Shown here one piece after another: positions 12,218-22,139 of a DNA stretch of 64,000 nt (position 1 is its first letter; each line of letters starts with the position of its first letter). The stretch lies in the NCBI GenBank assembly GCA_024663395.1, contig JANFAH010000001.1, positions 5,704,001 to 5,768,000 of the forward strand, given 5' to 3'. The position numbers and the translations under genes were made by a program. This DNA is from Pisolithus tinctorius. Lineage: Eukaryota; Basidiomycota; Agaricomycetes; Boletales; Pisolithaceae. The notes beneath the pieces were generated by a model. The model had not been told where the DNA came from, searched no databases, and worked only from the letters and a program-made list of their open reading frames with translations.

Positions 12218-12691
12218 TGTAGGAATAGGTAAAATGATTATCCTAGAATTAGTAAATGTCAGTGATGGGCAAGATTTGTGCTCAACCCAAAAGGGAGGTC
12301 CTGTTTTGGAGAAATGAAGTGTAGTAAAAGGGTAAAAATGCGAACTGTAAAAGGATACTTAGCTGTGCCTGTCTAATACTCTTGCCAGTCCTCCTGGCAC
12401 TTTGGGTACTCCCCAAAGTAATTATTCTAACTTCAAAAACTCACCAAAATGTGAGACTAAATCACCCTACTACTGAGGGCCTGTGACATGGATTGGTTTT
12501 TTTGGTAAACTGAACTCACGCAAACACAGCACACATGCTTAGTCAGCAATGCGGCTGCTTGCCACTAAGTCCAGTGGTACAATGCAAAAAAAAAACAAAA
12601 GAAGGAAATAAAACAAGGGAAAAAAAACTCTCCACCCCTGAACTCTTGACCCGGACTGCTTCTCCTAGGGAACTCAAACTTGTTCCCTACA
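12218..12691 (-). repeat. 3' LTR of the giant gag-only element
   Basis: Plus-strand ends are TGTAGGAATAGG and GTTCCCTACA, and it is about 95% alike by eye to 40411-40882. Differences are mostly C/T and G/A. Confidence 0.85.
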
Positions 12692-13127
12692 TCCAAGGGG
12701 TGGTTTAGAATTCGACCATCCTTGGTCGTTTCTCCTCTTTGCACAAGCATCCTCGCCCTCGCATCTGCTTCCCTTGACCTCACTGCATATACTTCACTCT
12801 CATTCCTCGCACCCTTCGAACATGGCCCCCTCCTTTCCCAAGATGCACTCCCAACCTCACCAAACAACCCTCTTGGTCTTCAAACCCCTCACCCTCAAAC
12901 ACAACTCTTTCCACCCACAAGATGCCACCTGGCCTCGAACACACACTCTGCTTCTCGAATACTCCCCTTGCAACCCAAACCTTGAACCAAATGACAACAG
13001 AGATAAACTCCAGGCAAATGAACAAGTGAGTAATAAATTGAGTGTGGAGCGAGTCAAAGACTGCTCTTCGAGGCACAGTCTTTGTGTGAAATGGTAGCAG
13101 GGTGTAACACAGTGCAGCAGCTGGTAC
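12692..13127 (-). other. Terminal internal region of the giant element
   Basis: This 436-bp stretch lies between the 3' LTR and the gypsy-1 target GGTAC. A minus-strand frame (12867-12565) runs through it into the LTR with a charged Arg/Glu-rich sequence. No domain is recognised. Confidence 0.4.
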
Positions 13128-13917
13128 TGTCATGACCATGACACCAGTGTAAGCCCCTAATACCTACTCTGCCCTCCTCCGACATGTTCCCGCGCTTCTC
13201 CGCCCTTTTCCGACGTGTTCCCGCGCTCCTCCGACCCTCCCGACACATCTCCACACCTCTCCAAGGTCCCCTGACCAACTCCGCTCAACTCCGCCCTAAG
13301 GTTGGTCACGTGGGCTGTCGGACTTGCGGCCCTGCATTCTAGATAGGGTTCCGCCCTCGTGTCGGTTTTCTCCATTCTTCTGCTCCTTTGGTATTTACCC
13401 TCTTTTCCTCGTTGTAGTAGTTTCCTTGTCTCAGTTAAGGTCCCCGTCGTCCCTACCCTCTGTCCCTTGTCTCGGAAGGACTCTAACCCACTATACACTT
13501 ATTGGTTTACATTCCGTACTGCACCGCCCTTGACCTACGTCGTATATAAGGCCACGTAGTACTCCGATGTAATCAGTACGAATATCGAATAAAGTCCCCA
13601 CCTTCGACTCGCTCTCAGTCCCCTCCGGAGTTTCGTCTCCACTCCCTCTGAGTCCGCTCCGCCTCTGAAATACGAGGGCTGAGCTCGCGCAAGGGGGCAG
13701 CGCACTAGCTGAACCCAACGCCCTCTCATCCGACCTCCGACTCCGACTCCACCCTCAGCCTCCGAAACTTCTCTTCATACCCCTCCGCTCACTGTTCATC
13801 GAATATCTCGCCACCCAGTGGTCGGATTCGCTTCGGACTTCGACCGCTGTACTCCGCAGCCCAACCCGCTCCAACTCCACCCTAAGAAGGAGCCAGGGGT
13901 GTTGTCCGACTTTGACA
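13128..13917 (+). repeat. Gypsy-1 5' LTR
   Basis: It starts TGTCATGACCATGACACC and ends CCGACTTTGACA. It holds the TATA box and predicted transcript start described separately. Confidence 0.95.
13543..13585 (+). promoter_or_regulatory. TATA box and predicted transcript start of gypsy-1
   Basis: TATATAAG at 13543-13550 lies 32 nt before AGTACGAATAT (13575-13585). The same 11 nt are exactly complementary to the sequence just after the LTR, which predicts that the mRNA starts at or near 13575. An AATAAA-like box follows at 13588. Confidence 0.75.
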
Positions 13918-13919
13918 GT

Positions 13920-13930
13920 ATATTCGTACT
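13920..13930 (+). other. Self-priming primer-binding site
   Basis: ATATTCGTACT begins two nucleotides after the LTR. It is the exact reverse complement of the predicted first 11 nt of the transcript (13575-13585). No tRNA-like TGG primer site is present. The Tf1/sushi group is known to prime reverse transcription from the cleaved 5' end of its own mRNA with an 11-nt match. Confidence 0.8.
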
Positions 13931-13972
13931 ATCACTTGTACGAGCTCTCTCACTTCCCCTACCACATCTGTT

Positions 13973-15262
13973 ATGCCTCCCATGACACGTCTCCGACAAC
14001 GGGATGCTACCGAGGCCCTTGCTACAGCCTTGGCAAACCCCCGACGTCTCCCTTCGGTTGTTGAGCCCTTCCGGAGCTTCTCCTCCAGGGGGCGCTCCAA
14101 CTCCGACCCTGCTCCAGACAGCGCCTCACGCGCTGCACCCTCCATCCATCAGCAGTCCGCCCTCCGCTCTCCGCCACCTCCTATCGTCATTCACCCTGGC
14201 GGAGATGGACCAGGCGACCCCGACGATGACCCCGACGATCCTGACTACCATCCTGGTGATGGGCCTGATGATGAGGATGATCCCGACAACCTTGGGGGTC
14301 CCCTTGATGACCCAGTCCTTGCTCTGACCCGGGCCATCCATGCCCTAGCCTGCTCCAACCAGCGCTCCGGAGACTCTGCTCCACGAACCAGAGTCCGCGA
14401 GCCGGACACCTTCGATGGGTCCGACCCTAAAAAACTCCGTGAGTTCCTGGTCCAGTGCGAGCTCAATTTCCAGGACCGCCCTCGGGCATTCCGCTCCGAC
14501 CGAGCCAAGGTCACGTATGCGCAGTCCTACCTTAAGGGCATGGCATTGGCCTGGTTCGAACCAGACCTTCTCAATCCGGATGATTACCTTAATCATCCGC
14601 TGTGGATGGATGACCACCGCGAGTTCCTCTGTGAGCTCACTACCAATTTCGGCCCTCATGATGCTGCTGCCGATGCCGTCCAGCATCTGGAAAGTCTTAC
14701 CATGAAGGACTCTTCGCATATTGCGAAGTACTTAGTGGAGTTCAACCGCTGGGCTTCTCAGGTAAAGGACTATGGCGAAGGTGCACTCCGCCACCGCTTC
14801 TACTCGGGTCTCCCTGACCGCATCAAGGATGAAGTGTCCCGTGTCGGCAAGCCCGCCACTCTTCATGCACTCCGCGAGTTGGCCCAGACAGTAGATGCAC
14901 GCTACTGGGAGCGCAGGTCAGAAGTCTCCCACTCCGCCAAGCCTCCTCCTGCCGAAAGAACTCCGCTCCGCACCTCCGACTCAAAGCCGAAACCCTCCGC
15001 ATCATCCTCCGCCCCTAAGTCCGACTCTAAAAAGGCCGAAGCGCCAAAGTCCGACATCAACCATCTCCTCGGAAAAGATGGCAAGCTCACAGCAGCTGAG
15101 CGGCTCCGCCGCCTTACTGGTGGGCTGTGCCTCTTCTGTGGTGAACCTGGTCACTCCGCCAAGGACTGCCCAAGGTCGACTTCCCGCGCTGCCAAGGCCC
15201 GGGCCGCTAAGGCCGCCACTCCGACCGCTCTGCCTGCAGAGAGGTCAGAGCCAAAAAATTAA
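13973..15262 (+). CDS. gag: Gypsy-1 Gag
   Basis: The frame encodes 429 residues starting at the first ATG after the primer site. It has a basic, proline-rich head and an acidic Asp/Pro-rich stretch (about residues 80-115). The capsid-like retrotransposon gag domain follows (about 140-310, with GMALAWFEPDLL and HRFYSGLPDRIKDE). The protein ends with a Lys/Ser-rich linker and one nucleocapsid knuckle, CLFCGEPGHSAKDC. It should assemble the particle and bind element RNA. The stop TAA follows a slippery heptamer directly, and pol is reached by -1 slippage. Confidence 0.92.
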   Translation: MPPMTRLRQRDATEALATALANPRRLPSVVEPFRSFSSRGRSNSDPAPDSASRAAPSIHQQSALRSPPPPIVIHPGGDGPGDPDDDPDDPDYHPGDGPDDEDDPDNLGGPLDDPVLALTRAIHALACSNQRSGDSAPRTRVREPDTFDGSDPKKLREFLVQCELNFQDRPRAFRSDRAKVTYAQSYLKGMALAWFEPDLLNPDDYLNHPLWMDDHREFLCELTTNFGPHDAAADAVQHLESLTMKDSSHIAKYLVEFNRWASQVKDYGEGALRHRFYSGLPDRIKDEVSRVGKPATLHALRELAQTVDARYWERRSEVSHSAKPPPAERTPLRTSDSKPKPSASSSAPKSDSKKAEAPKSDINHLLGKDGKLTAAERLRRLTGGLCLFCGEPGHSAKDCPRSTSRAAKARAAKAATPTALPAERSEPKN

Positions 15263-15297
15263 CCCACTCCTCCAGGGAGCCTGTACGTCCTGGAGGA
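15253..15297 (+). promoter_or_regulatory. -1 ribosomal frameshift signal, gag to pol
   Basis: The heptamer A-AAA-AAT (15253-15259, split as gag codons) precedes the gag stop TAA. After an 8-nt spacer, TCCTCCAGG (15268-15276) pairs with CCTGGAGGA (15289-15297) around a 12-nt loop. Slippage by one base opens the pol frame at TTA 15259. Gypsy-2 keeps the same heptamer, spacer, stem and loop length with a different loop sequence. Confidence 0.85.
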
Positions 15298-18200
15298 AGC
15301 GTTGATCCCATCCGTGCAGAGGTCCACCTCAACGCATCCGCTCTTTCCGACCCTAATTCTCTTCTTCCGATTATTTCTCTTCCTGATTTCTCCGTAGATA
15401 CTTTCCCCGCTCTGGTCGACTCAGGCTCTTCGCACTGTTTCGTCGACCCCTCTTTAGTTAAAAAATATAAAATCCCAACAAAAAATGTCTCTCCGCCTAT
15501 TCCTCTCCGACTGTTTGATGGTACTAGTAATACCGCCATTTCCCAAGTAGTAGACTTCTCCATCCGCTTTGCCTCTGGCGATGTCACATCTGTTTCCTGT
15601 TATGTAACTCCGTTGGATTCCGCCTGTTCATTGGTCTTGGGACACAACTGGCTCACCCGCTACAATCCGTTGATTGACTGGGTATTGAGCAGTATCTCGT
15701 TCCGACCATCGATACAAAGAATGCCGACGCCCTTGGCGCCTCCGTCACCCTCTGTTGCGACTTCCGCTTCAGTACCGACACCCTCCGCTCCGTCCGCTCC
15801 TCCGACATCAGCTCCGCTGCCTACTCCGACAGCTGGCTTGCCACGCACTGCTCCGCATATCTCTCTCATCGGAGCTGCAGCCTTTGTCCGTGCATGTGCC
15901 CTTCCTGGCTCCGCACAGTTCCGCTTGCACCTCCGCCCCGAAGATATGAAACTCCGAGCCTCTTCGATGCCCTCCGCACCTCCTGATCTCTCTGCGGTGC
16001 CCTCTGACTACCATGAGTTCGCTGATGTCTTTAGTAAAGCAAAGGCTACTGAACTCCCTCCGCACCGCAGCTTCGATTTAAATATAGATCTCGAAGAAGG
16101 GGCTTCTCCACCTCTAGGCACTGTCTACTCCCTCTCTCCGCCCGAGCTTGAGGCGCTCCGCACCTTCATAGATGAGCACCTCAGCTACGGTTTCATTAAA
16201 CAGTCAACCTCCGCCCATGGTGCTCCTGTCCTCTTCGTTAAGAAGAAGGACGGCTCGCTCCGCCTCTGTGTGGATTACCGAGGACTCAATAAAATCACCA
16301 AGAAAGACCGCTACCCGCTCCCTCTCATCTCCGACTTGCTCGATTCTCCGAGCCGTGCTAAAATCTATAGTAAAATCGACCTCCGCCATGCCTACCACTT
16401 AGTCCGAATCGGTGCTGGTGACGAATGGAAAACTGCCTTTCGCACTCGCTATGGTTCCTATGAATGGTTGGTTATGCCCTTCGGTCTTACTAATGCGCCA
16501 GCGGCTTTCCAGCGGTTTGTTAACAGCATCTTTGCCGACATGCTTGATGTCTGCGTTGTTGTTTACCTTGATGACATCCTCATCTACTCCCACAACGAGG
16601 AGTTGCACCGCCAACATGTAAAAGAGGTCCTCCGCCGCCTCCGCCAGCATAGCCTCTTTGCTAAGCCAGAAAAGTGCGAGTTCCACAAAGACTCTGTCGA
16701 GTACCTCGGCTATGTCCTCTCCCCATCCGGTCTGACCATGTCCGCTGATAAGGTCCAGTCCATTCGTGATTGGCCTGAACCACGCAAGGTTAAAGACATC
16801 CAGTCCTTTCTTGGGTTCGCGAACTTCTATCGTCGGTTCATCGGTAACTACTCCGACATAGTTGTTCCGCTCACCCGCCTCACTCGGAAGGGTGCTCCTT
16901 GGAGCTTCTCCGAAGAGTGCCGCTCCGCTTTCCTCCGCCTTAAGACCGCCTTCACCTCCGCTCCAATCCTTACTCATTGGGTGCCTGATGCCCCAGTCAC
17001 GGTTGAGACTGACGCATCGGACTATGCCATTGCGGGTATCCTCTCGATTACCTGCTCCGATGGTGAACTCCGCCCGGTTGCCTTTTACTCCCGCACACTC
17101 ACTGCTCCAGAGCTCAACTATGACACTCATGATAAGGAGCTGTTGGCGATTTTCGAGGCCTTCCGCCACTGGCGACATTACTTGGAAGGTTCCGCCACCC
17201 CTGCTGACGTGGTGACTGACCATAAAAACTTGGAGTATTTCTCCACCTCTAAGGTCCTAACCCGCCGTCAGGCTCGTTGGTCGGAGTACCTCTCCCAGTT
17301 CAACCTAGCCATCCGCTTCCGCCCTGGCTGCCTTGGAGCCAAGCCCGACGCACTTACCCGCCGCTGGGATGTTTACCCAAAAGAGGGGGATAAGGACTAC
17401 GCGCAGGTAAACCCTCATAACCTCCGCCCTGTGTTTACCCAGGAACAGTTCGCTTCGTCCCTCCGTACTACCCACCTCTTGGCCCCTGTGCTCCGAGCCG
17501 CCATGATCTTTGATGTTGAGCAGCTCCATGCCGACATTATCTCCGCACTACCCTCCGACCCCATCTCCGCTTCCCATCTCCCAACTCCGACAGACCTCCG
17601 CTGGTCATTAGACCACGAGGGCCTCCTCCGCCTCGATGGCCGCATCTTTGTCCCCGACACTGATGGTCTCTGCCTCCGAGTGCTTCGGTTTAAACATGAC
17701 CATCCGCTTGCGGGTCACTTTGGGCAGAGTTGCACTGTAGAGCTTGTTCGCCGCGAGTACGTATGGCCTAACCTCCGCACTGATGTAAAGAACTATGTCA
17801 GGTCCTGCACCACTTGTGGTCGCAGCAAGGTCCCTCGTCACCGCCCCTTCGGCCTACTGAAGCAGCTTCCCGTCCCTGAGAAGCCATGGAACTCCATCTC
17901 GATGGATTTCATCGAGCATCTCCCCAACTCCACAGGCTACTCCGCCATCTTGGTTGTTGTAGACCGCCTTTCTAAACAGACCGTGTTCATTCCGACCCAT
18001 GACTCCATCACCTCCGCTGACCTAGCAAGGCTCTTCCTTACCCACGTCTTTTCCAAGCATGGAGTACCTGCTCATGTCACCTCCGACAGGGGTCCAGAGT
18101 TTGTGTCGCACTTCTTCCGCTCCCTTGGAAAGGCCTTAGATATGCGCCTTCATTTTACATCGGGCTACCACCCAGAAGGCGATGGCCAAACAGAGCGCAT

Positions 18201-18987
18201 GAATCAGACCCTTGAGCAGTATCTCCGCACCTACTGTAACTATCAGCAAGACGATTGGTCGGAGTTACTCCCACTAGCGGAGTTTGCTTGTAATAACGCA
18301 CCGAGTGCTACTACTGGAGTCTCTCCCTTTTTCGCTAATAAGGGGTACCACCCGAACTTGTCAGTTTACTCTGACCGTGACCTCACCTCTCCGAAGGCCC
18401 ATAACTATGTTGTGGAGCTTTCCGCCCTGCACGACTTCCTCCGCACTGAGATGGCTGCCGCTCAACTCCGCTATCAAGGTCCGGCTGATGCTAGACGCAT
18501 TCCGCCACCAGAGTTCAAAGTCGGTGACCAGGCTTATGTCAAGGCCAAGTACTTCCGCTCCACCCGCCCTTCGGCTAAACTTGCGGAAAAGAACTTGGGC
18601 CCCTATGCTATCATAGCTAGGCCTGGTACGCACTCCGTCACCCTCCGCTTACCTGATGCGATGCGGGCCATCCACCCTGTCTTTCACGTGTCGCAGTTAG
18701 AGCCTGCTACTCCGAACCCCTTCCCTGATCGGCACCAACCTCCGCCTCCGCCTGTTGAGGTGGATGGTGACCTTGAGTACGAGATTTCGGAGATCCTCGA
18801 CTCAAAGGTGGATCGCCGCCGCCGTCATTGTCAGTTGCTGTATCTAGTCCGCTGGGCAGGCTATGAGAATACTGAAGACGAGACCTCTTGGGTGTTGGCA
18901 ACGGAGTTAGAACATGCCTCCGAGTTGTTGGCTGCTTACCATGCTCGCTATCCTCATAAACCTGGACCTTACTCACCTCCGTCATAG
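15259..18987 (+). CDS. pol: Gypsy-1 Pol: protease, RT, RNase H, integrase, chromodomain
   Basis: The pol frame is open for about 1240 codons after the frameshift. In order it shows: aspartic protease with LVDSGSSHCFVD (about 15412); reverse transcriptase with VKKKDGSLRLCVDYR, MPFGLTNAPAAFQ and the catalytic YLDD (16564-16575); RNase H with ETDASDYA and HDKELLAI; integrase zinc finger HH-CC (about 17695-17820); integrase core with SMDFIEHL, SDRGPEF and EGDGQTE (Asp, Asp, Glu); and a C-terminal chromodomain (about 18766-18960, YLVRWAGYENTEDETSW). All catalytic residues that I can check are present, so this copy could be autonomous. The chromodomain likely targets integration to marked chromatin, as known for chromoviruses. 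Confidence 0.95.
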   Translation, partial: LTHSSREPVRPGGSVDPIRAEVHLNASALSDPNSLLPIISLPDFSVDTFPALVDSGSSHCFVDPSLVKKYKIPTKNVSPPIPLRLFDGTSNTAISQVVDFSIRFASGDVTSVSCYVTPLDSACSLVLGHNWLTRYNPLIDWVLSSISFRPSIQRMPTPLAPPSPSVATSASVPTPSAPSAPPTSAPLPTPTAGLPRTAPHISLIGAAAFVRACALPGSAQFRLHLRPEDMKLRASSMPSAPPDLSAVPSDYHEFADVFSKAKATELPPHRSFDLNIDLEEGASPPLGTVYSLSPPELEALRTFIDEHLSYGFIKQSTSAHGAPVLFVKKKDGSLRLCVDYRGLNKITKKDRYPLPLISDLLDSPSRAKIYSKIDLRHAYHLVRIGAGDEWKTAFRTRYGSYEWLVMPFGLTNAPAAFQRFVNSIFADMLDVCVVVYLDDILIYSHNEELHRQHVKEVLRRLRQHSLFAKPEKCEFHKDSVEYLGYVLSPSGLTMSADKVQSIRDWPEPRKVKDIQSFLGFANFYRRFIGNYSDIVVPLTRLTRKGAPWSFSEECRSAFLRLKTAFTSAPILTHWVPDAPVTVETDASDYAIAGILSITCSDGELRPVAFYSRTLTAPELNYDTHDKELLAIFEAFRHWRHYLEGSATPADVVTDHKNLEYFSTSKVLTRRQARWSEYLSQFNLAIRFRPGCLGAKPDALTRRWDVYPKEGDKDYAQVNPHNLRPVFTQEQFASSLRTTHLLAPVLRAAMIFDVEQLHADIISALPSDPISASHLPTPTDLRWSLDHEGLLRLDGRIFVPDTDGLCLRVLRFKHDHPLAGHFGQSCTVELVRREYVWPNLRTDVKNYVRSCTTCGRSKVPRHRPFGLLKQLPVPEKPWNSISMDFIEHLPNSTGYSAILVVVDRLSKQTVFIPTHDSITSADLARLFLTHVFSKHGVPAHVTSDRGPEFVSHFFRSLGKALDMRLHFTSGYHPEGDGQTERMNQTLEQYLRTYCNYQQDDWSELLPLAEFACNNAPSATTGVSPFFANKGYHPNLSVYSDRDLTSPKAHNYVVELSALHDFLRTEMAAAQLRYQGPADARRIPPPEFKVGDQAYVKAKYFRSTRPSAKLAEKNLGPYAIIARPGTHSVTLRLPDAMRAIHPVFHVSQLEPATPNPFPDRHQPPPPPVEVDGDLEYEISEILDSKVDRRRRHCQLLYLVRWAGYENTEDETSWVLATELEHASELLAAYHARYPHKPGPYSPPS

Positions 18988-19031
18988 CTTTGCTATGGCC
19001 TTCAGGGGTTCAGGCCCTAAGGGGGGGATAC

Positions 19032-19842
19032 TGTCATGACCATGACACCAGTGTAAGCCCCTAATACCTACTCTGCCCTCCTCCGACATGTTCCCGCGCT
19101 TCTCCGCCCTTTTCCGACGTGTTCCCGCGCTCCTCCGACCCTCCCGACACATCTCCACACCTCTCCAAGGTCCCCTGACCAACTCCGCTCAACTCCGCCC
19201 TAAGGTTGGTCACGTGGGCTGTCGGACTTGCGGCCCTGCATTCTAGATAGGGTTCCGCCCTCGTGTCGGTTTTCTCCATTCTTCTGCTCCTTTGGTATTT
19301 ACCCTCTTTTCCTCGTTGTAGTAGTTTCCTTGTCTCAGTTAAGGTCCCCGTCGTCCCTACCCTCTGTCCCTTGTCTCGGAAGGACTCTAACCCACTATAC
19401 ACTTATTGGTTTACATTCCGTACTGCACCGCCCTTGACCTACGTCGTATATAAGGCCACGTAGTACTCCGATGTAATCAGTACGAATATCGAATAAAGTC
19501 CCCACCTTCGACTCGCTCTCAGTCCCCTCCGGAGTTTCGTCTCCACTCCCTCTGAGTCCGCTCCGCCTCTGAAATACGAGGGCTGAGCTCGCGCAAGGGG
19601 GCAGCGCACTAGCTGAACCCAACGCCCTCTCATCTGACCTCCGACCTCCGATCTCTGACCTCCGACTCCGACTCCACCCTCAGCCTCCGAAACTTCTCTT
19701 CATACCCCTCCGCTCACTGTTCATCGAATATCTCGCCACCCAGTGGTCGGATTCGCTTCGGACTTCGACCGCTGTACTCCGCAGCCCAACCCGCTCCAAC
19801 TCCGCCCTAAGAAGGAGCCAGGGGTGTTGTCCGACTTTGACA
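19032..19842 (+). repeat. Gypsy-1 3' LTR with purine tract
   Basis: The purine tract AAGGGGGGGATA (19019-19030) lies immediately upstream, as required for plus-strand priming. The LTR is 21 bp longer than its partner because of an extra CTGACCTCCGAC-type repeat near 19635-19660. Confidence 0.95.
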
Positions 19843-19847
19843 GGTAC

Positions 19848-21375
19848 AGTGGACGCAGACCCTCTATGAGGCAGCTCGAAGTCACATATGTATCTAAAAA
19901 AAAACTCTTGCTCAGATGTGTATTTACTATCCTTAAATGCATATGTGCTCTTGACTGCTGCTCGTCCTTAAGACAATTTGGCACCAAGAAAGAAAGAAAA
20001 AAAAAAAAAACAGAACTCAAAATTGTAAGTCAGGGTGAGTAGAATCACCCAAAGGCCAGCACAACTTGGTTGAGCGACATCATGCCAGGTAAAACTCATA
20101 TTAAAGAAAACTATATATCAATACGCTCACCAGGACTTTCACTTCATCCATCCGTCCCATTCCCATTTTGACAGCCTCGACTCTCTGCACATGCACACAC
20201 TTGATTTCTCATACCCTGTCTGGTATTTTGTCTGGTGGCCAAAGCCCTTGCGCTAAGTATCACTGAGTGACCTTGAGTTGCCTGTCTTTGTTCACTACTT
20301 CTTCACTGCTAGAAACAAAGTATTTCAACATAGTATAAGCTCGAATAATAACAGAACATGTCACCTTCAATCTGTAGATCTTCAGGCCTGCTTCACAGAT
20401 AGGTCTTTGACTCTGATGGTTACAAGCACTAATTTCATTCAATCTCAAGCTTCGTCCTCCCACCTCACAGTCAGGTGGACAGAGTCCTGATACTAAGTAC
20501 TGATGAATGGCCTCGAGCTGTCCATCCCTGTTGATCGCCTTTTCCTTTGTGCTAGGGTATCTGTATTTCGCAGTAGATAGTGTTCGAATCAAAACTGAAA
20601 AGGGCACCTGGACTTCATATTTCCCCATCCTGAGCTTTGTTATCTGGTCTTCGCACTCTGCTCACGAACTTGCACTGTGCCCTTCTATGCAGAGGGCCAA
20701 CACTTCCACATTAAGGGGACTTGAAACTTTATCCCTGCTTTGTAGATCTTCACATAACCTAGAATAATGTAGCCATGAGTAAACCATTGCAAAAACAAAG
20801 GGGAACAAAGGGCGCTTGGGCCCTTGGAGTGACTCCACATTGTCTTGAGCTTGTATTGCTGTACTTCTTCGTGATGGTTGCTGTCACCTTAATTCGATCT
20901 TCATGATGCTGCCTGGGGTTCTTTGCGAGATCTGGTGTTGTTGTATGACTGCCCGACTCTTGTTGCCAGGTGGCTTCGATGGATGGCAAGTCTGTCCTGA
21001 CTCTCTTCAAACCACTTCTATGTTCCTAACTCTCGCCTCCGACTCTTCAGTCCATTGTAGATACCGGATCTCCCTATAGTAACGTTGCTGTGAGTAATAT
21101 AACACACAACAAAAGAGAAAAAGCGAGCTGTTGAGCTCAGTGCATGAATTTCCTATGCCTCTCCTCCATTGAACACTCTCTGTTGCTTCGAATGACCATT
21201 GTTCAGTGATAATTCACGGTCCTGTTACTTGCACCATTGACTCTCCCCATAGTTGTTCATATGTACTTTGTACCTCCAAACTCAATAGCCCTTGCTCATA
21301 GTCATCGCATACTCCTGTAAGGTCTAGGATATATAACAGTTCCCTGTTTGTGATGAAGAACTCTCGCCCCTCGAC
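19848..21375 (-). other. Interior of the giant element, degenerate
   Basis: No complete gene is seen. On the minus strand, faint versions of the intron-like repeat unit occur near 20330, 20570, 20765 and 21090, so the array described at 22140-24475 probably once extended through here. An A-run lies near 19995-20010. Confidence 0.45.
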
Positions 21376-22070
21376 TCAAGAATGGACAATGGGGCACTCG
21401 ACTTTGTGTGGGTCGAATGGGGTGTTGAATGCAGATAGGATGGATTCAGCGTTGGGTGGTGGTGTGACATAGGGACTGAGTGTCCATGCTGAGCAGTGAT
21501 ATTCGGTTGTGGCACATATGGGAGGGAGAGTGTGGTGTAGAGATTCATTGAGCTTTGCTGTCGCACCCTCAGGGTCCAGTCTAGGTTCACTTGATGTGGT
21601 AGAATGGTAAGGCAGTAGATTATATGTGTTGAATGGCTTCTCCAGGTAGGGCACTCATTCATTGATATTCATGACATCAGTGCCATCAAATGTGACACTT
21701 GCAGAACTTGTGTGGACGAGCCTGTGGATGCTGGCTGCAATAGCCATGCCGATGACGGCTCTGGTGCCTTTGATGTTGATCTTGACATAGATGGAGAGGT
21801 CCTTCGCACCTTGCTGTAGCAAGGCATTCTGTACAATATATGTAATGCCCGATTTCTTCAATATATCCAACATGCCCTGCTTGTCTGTGATGTCTCCCAA
21901 ATAAAATGAGACTTTGTGATGTCTCTGCACAATATCCAACACAGGGATGGAGTCTCCCTTCACTAACTGCTCGATGGCATGTCGACCTAAAAACTTGCTT
22001 CAATTGATGGTAAGGTAGGCATCTTCTTCTTGAAGGGGCCTGGTTGTAGGTCATCTTGATCCAGACCTTC
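21376..22070 (-). pseudogene. ERG26-like sterol dehydrogenase fragment
   Basis: On the minus strand, from about 21996 to 21655, the protein resembles the N-terminal half of the 3-beta-hydroxysteroid dehydrogenase/C-3 sterol dehydrogenase family. It shows FLGRHAIEQLVKGD, the FDIVQRHH-like segment, LGDITD, the GTRAVI helix and HTSSASVTFDGTD. A segment with EKPFNTYN continues in the family order at about 21640. In the intact family this NAD-dependent enzyme acts in ergosterol synthesis. Here the glycine-rich start is broken, the catalytic Tyr-x-x-x-Lys part is not recognisable and the C-terminal half is missing, so it is a dead fragment. It lies in the sense direction of the giant gag-only element and is a likely host-gene capture. 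Confidence 0.6.
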
Positions 22071-22139
22071 GTACTGTAAGCACATCATCGCTTGAAGATT
22101 CCTTAATATTTAGTAAAACCTGGTATTCCCTGGAATAAT

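Larger units (their letters stand above)
13128..19842 (+). mobile_element. Gypsy-1, full-length Ty3 chromovirus, probably young
   Basis: The element is 6.7 kb with LTRs of 790 and 811 bp and a 5-bp target duplication GGTAC at 13123-13127 and 19843-19847. The LTRs differ by about two base changes and one 21-bp indel in a CTCCGAC-type micro-repeat, so insertion is recent. Gag and pol are uninterrupted apart from a designed-looking frameshift. The chromodomain and self-priming site place it with the Tf1/sushi-like chromoviruses. It is CpG-rich, unlike its decayed surroundings, which suggests it has not been exposed to methylation-driven decay for long. Confidence 0.95.

Noticed and set aside
12701..12717. 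TGGTTTAGAATTCGACC as a tRNA primer site for a plus-strand element
   Set aside because: It resembles a tRNA 3' end with a T-loop, but gag, the other primer-site sequence and the coding frames all show that the giant element reads on the minus strand.
18284..18633. Antisense and shifted frames over gypsy-1 pol
   Set aside because: Shadows of a strong coding frame in CpG-rich DNA.
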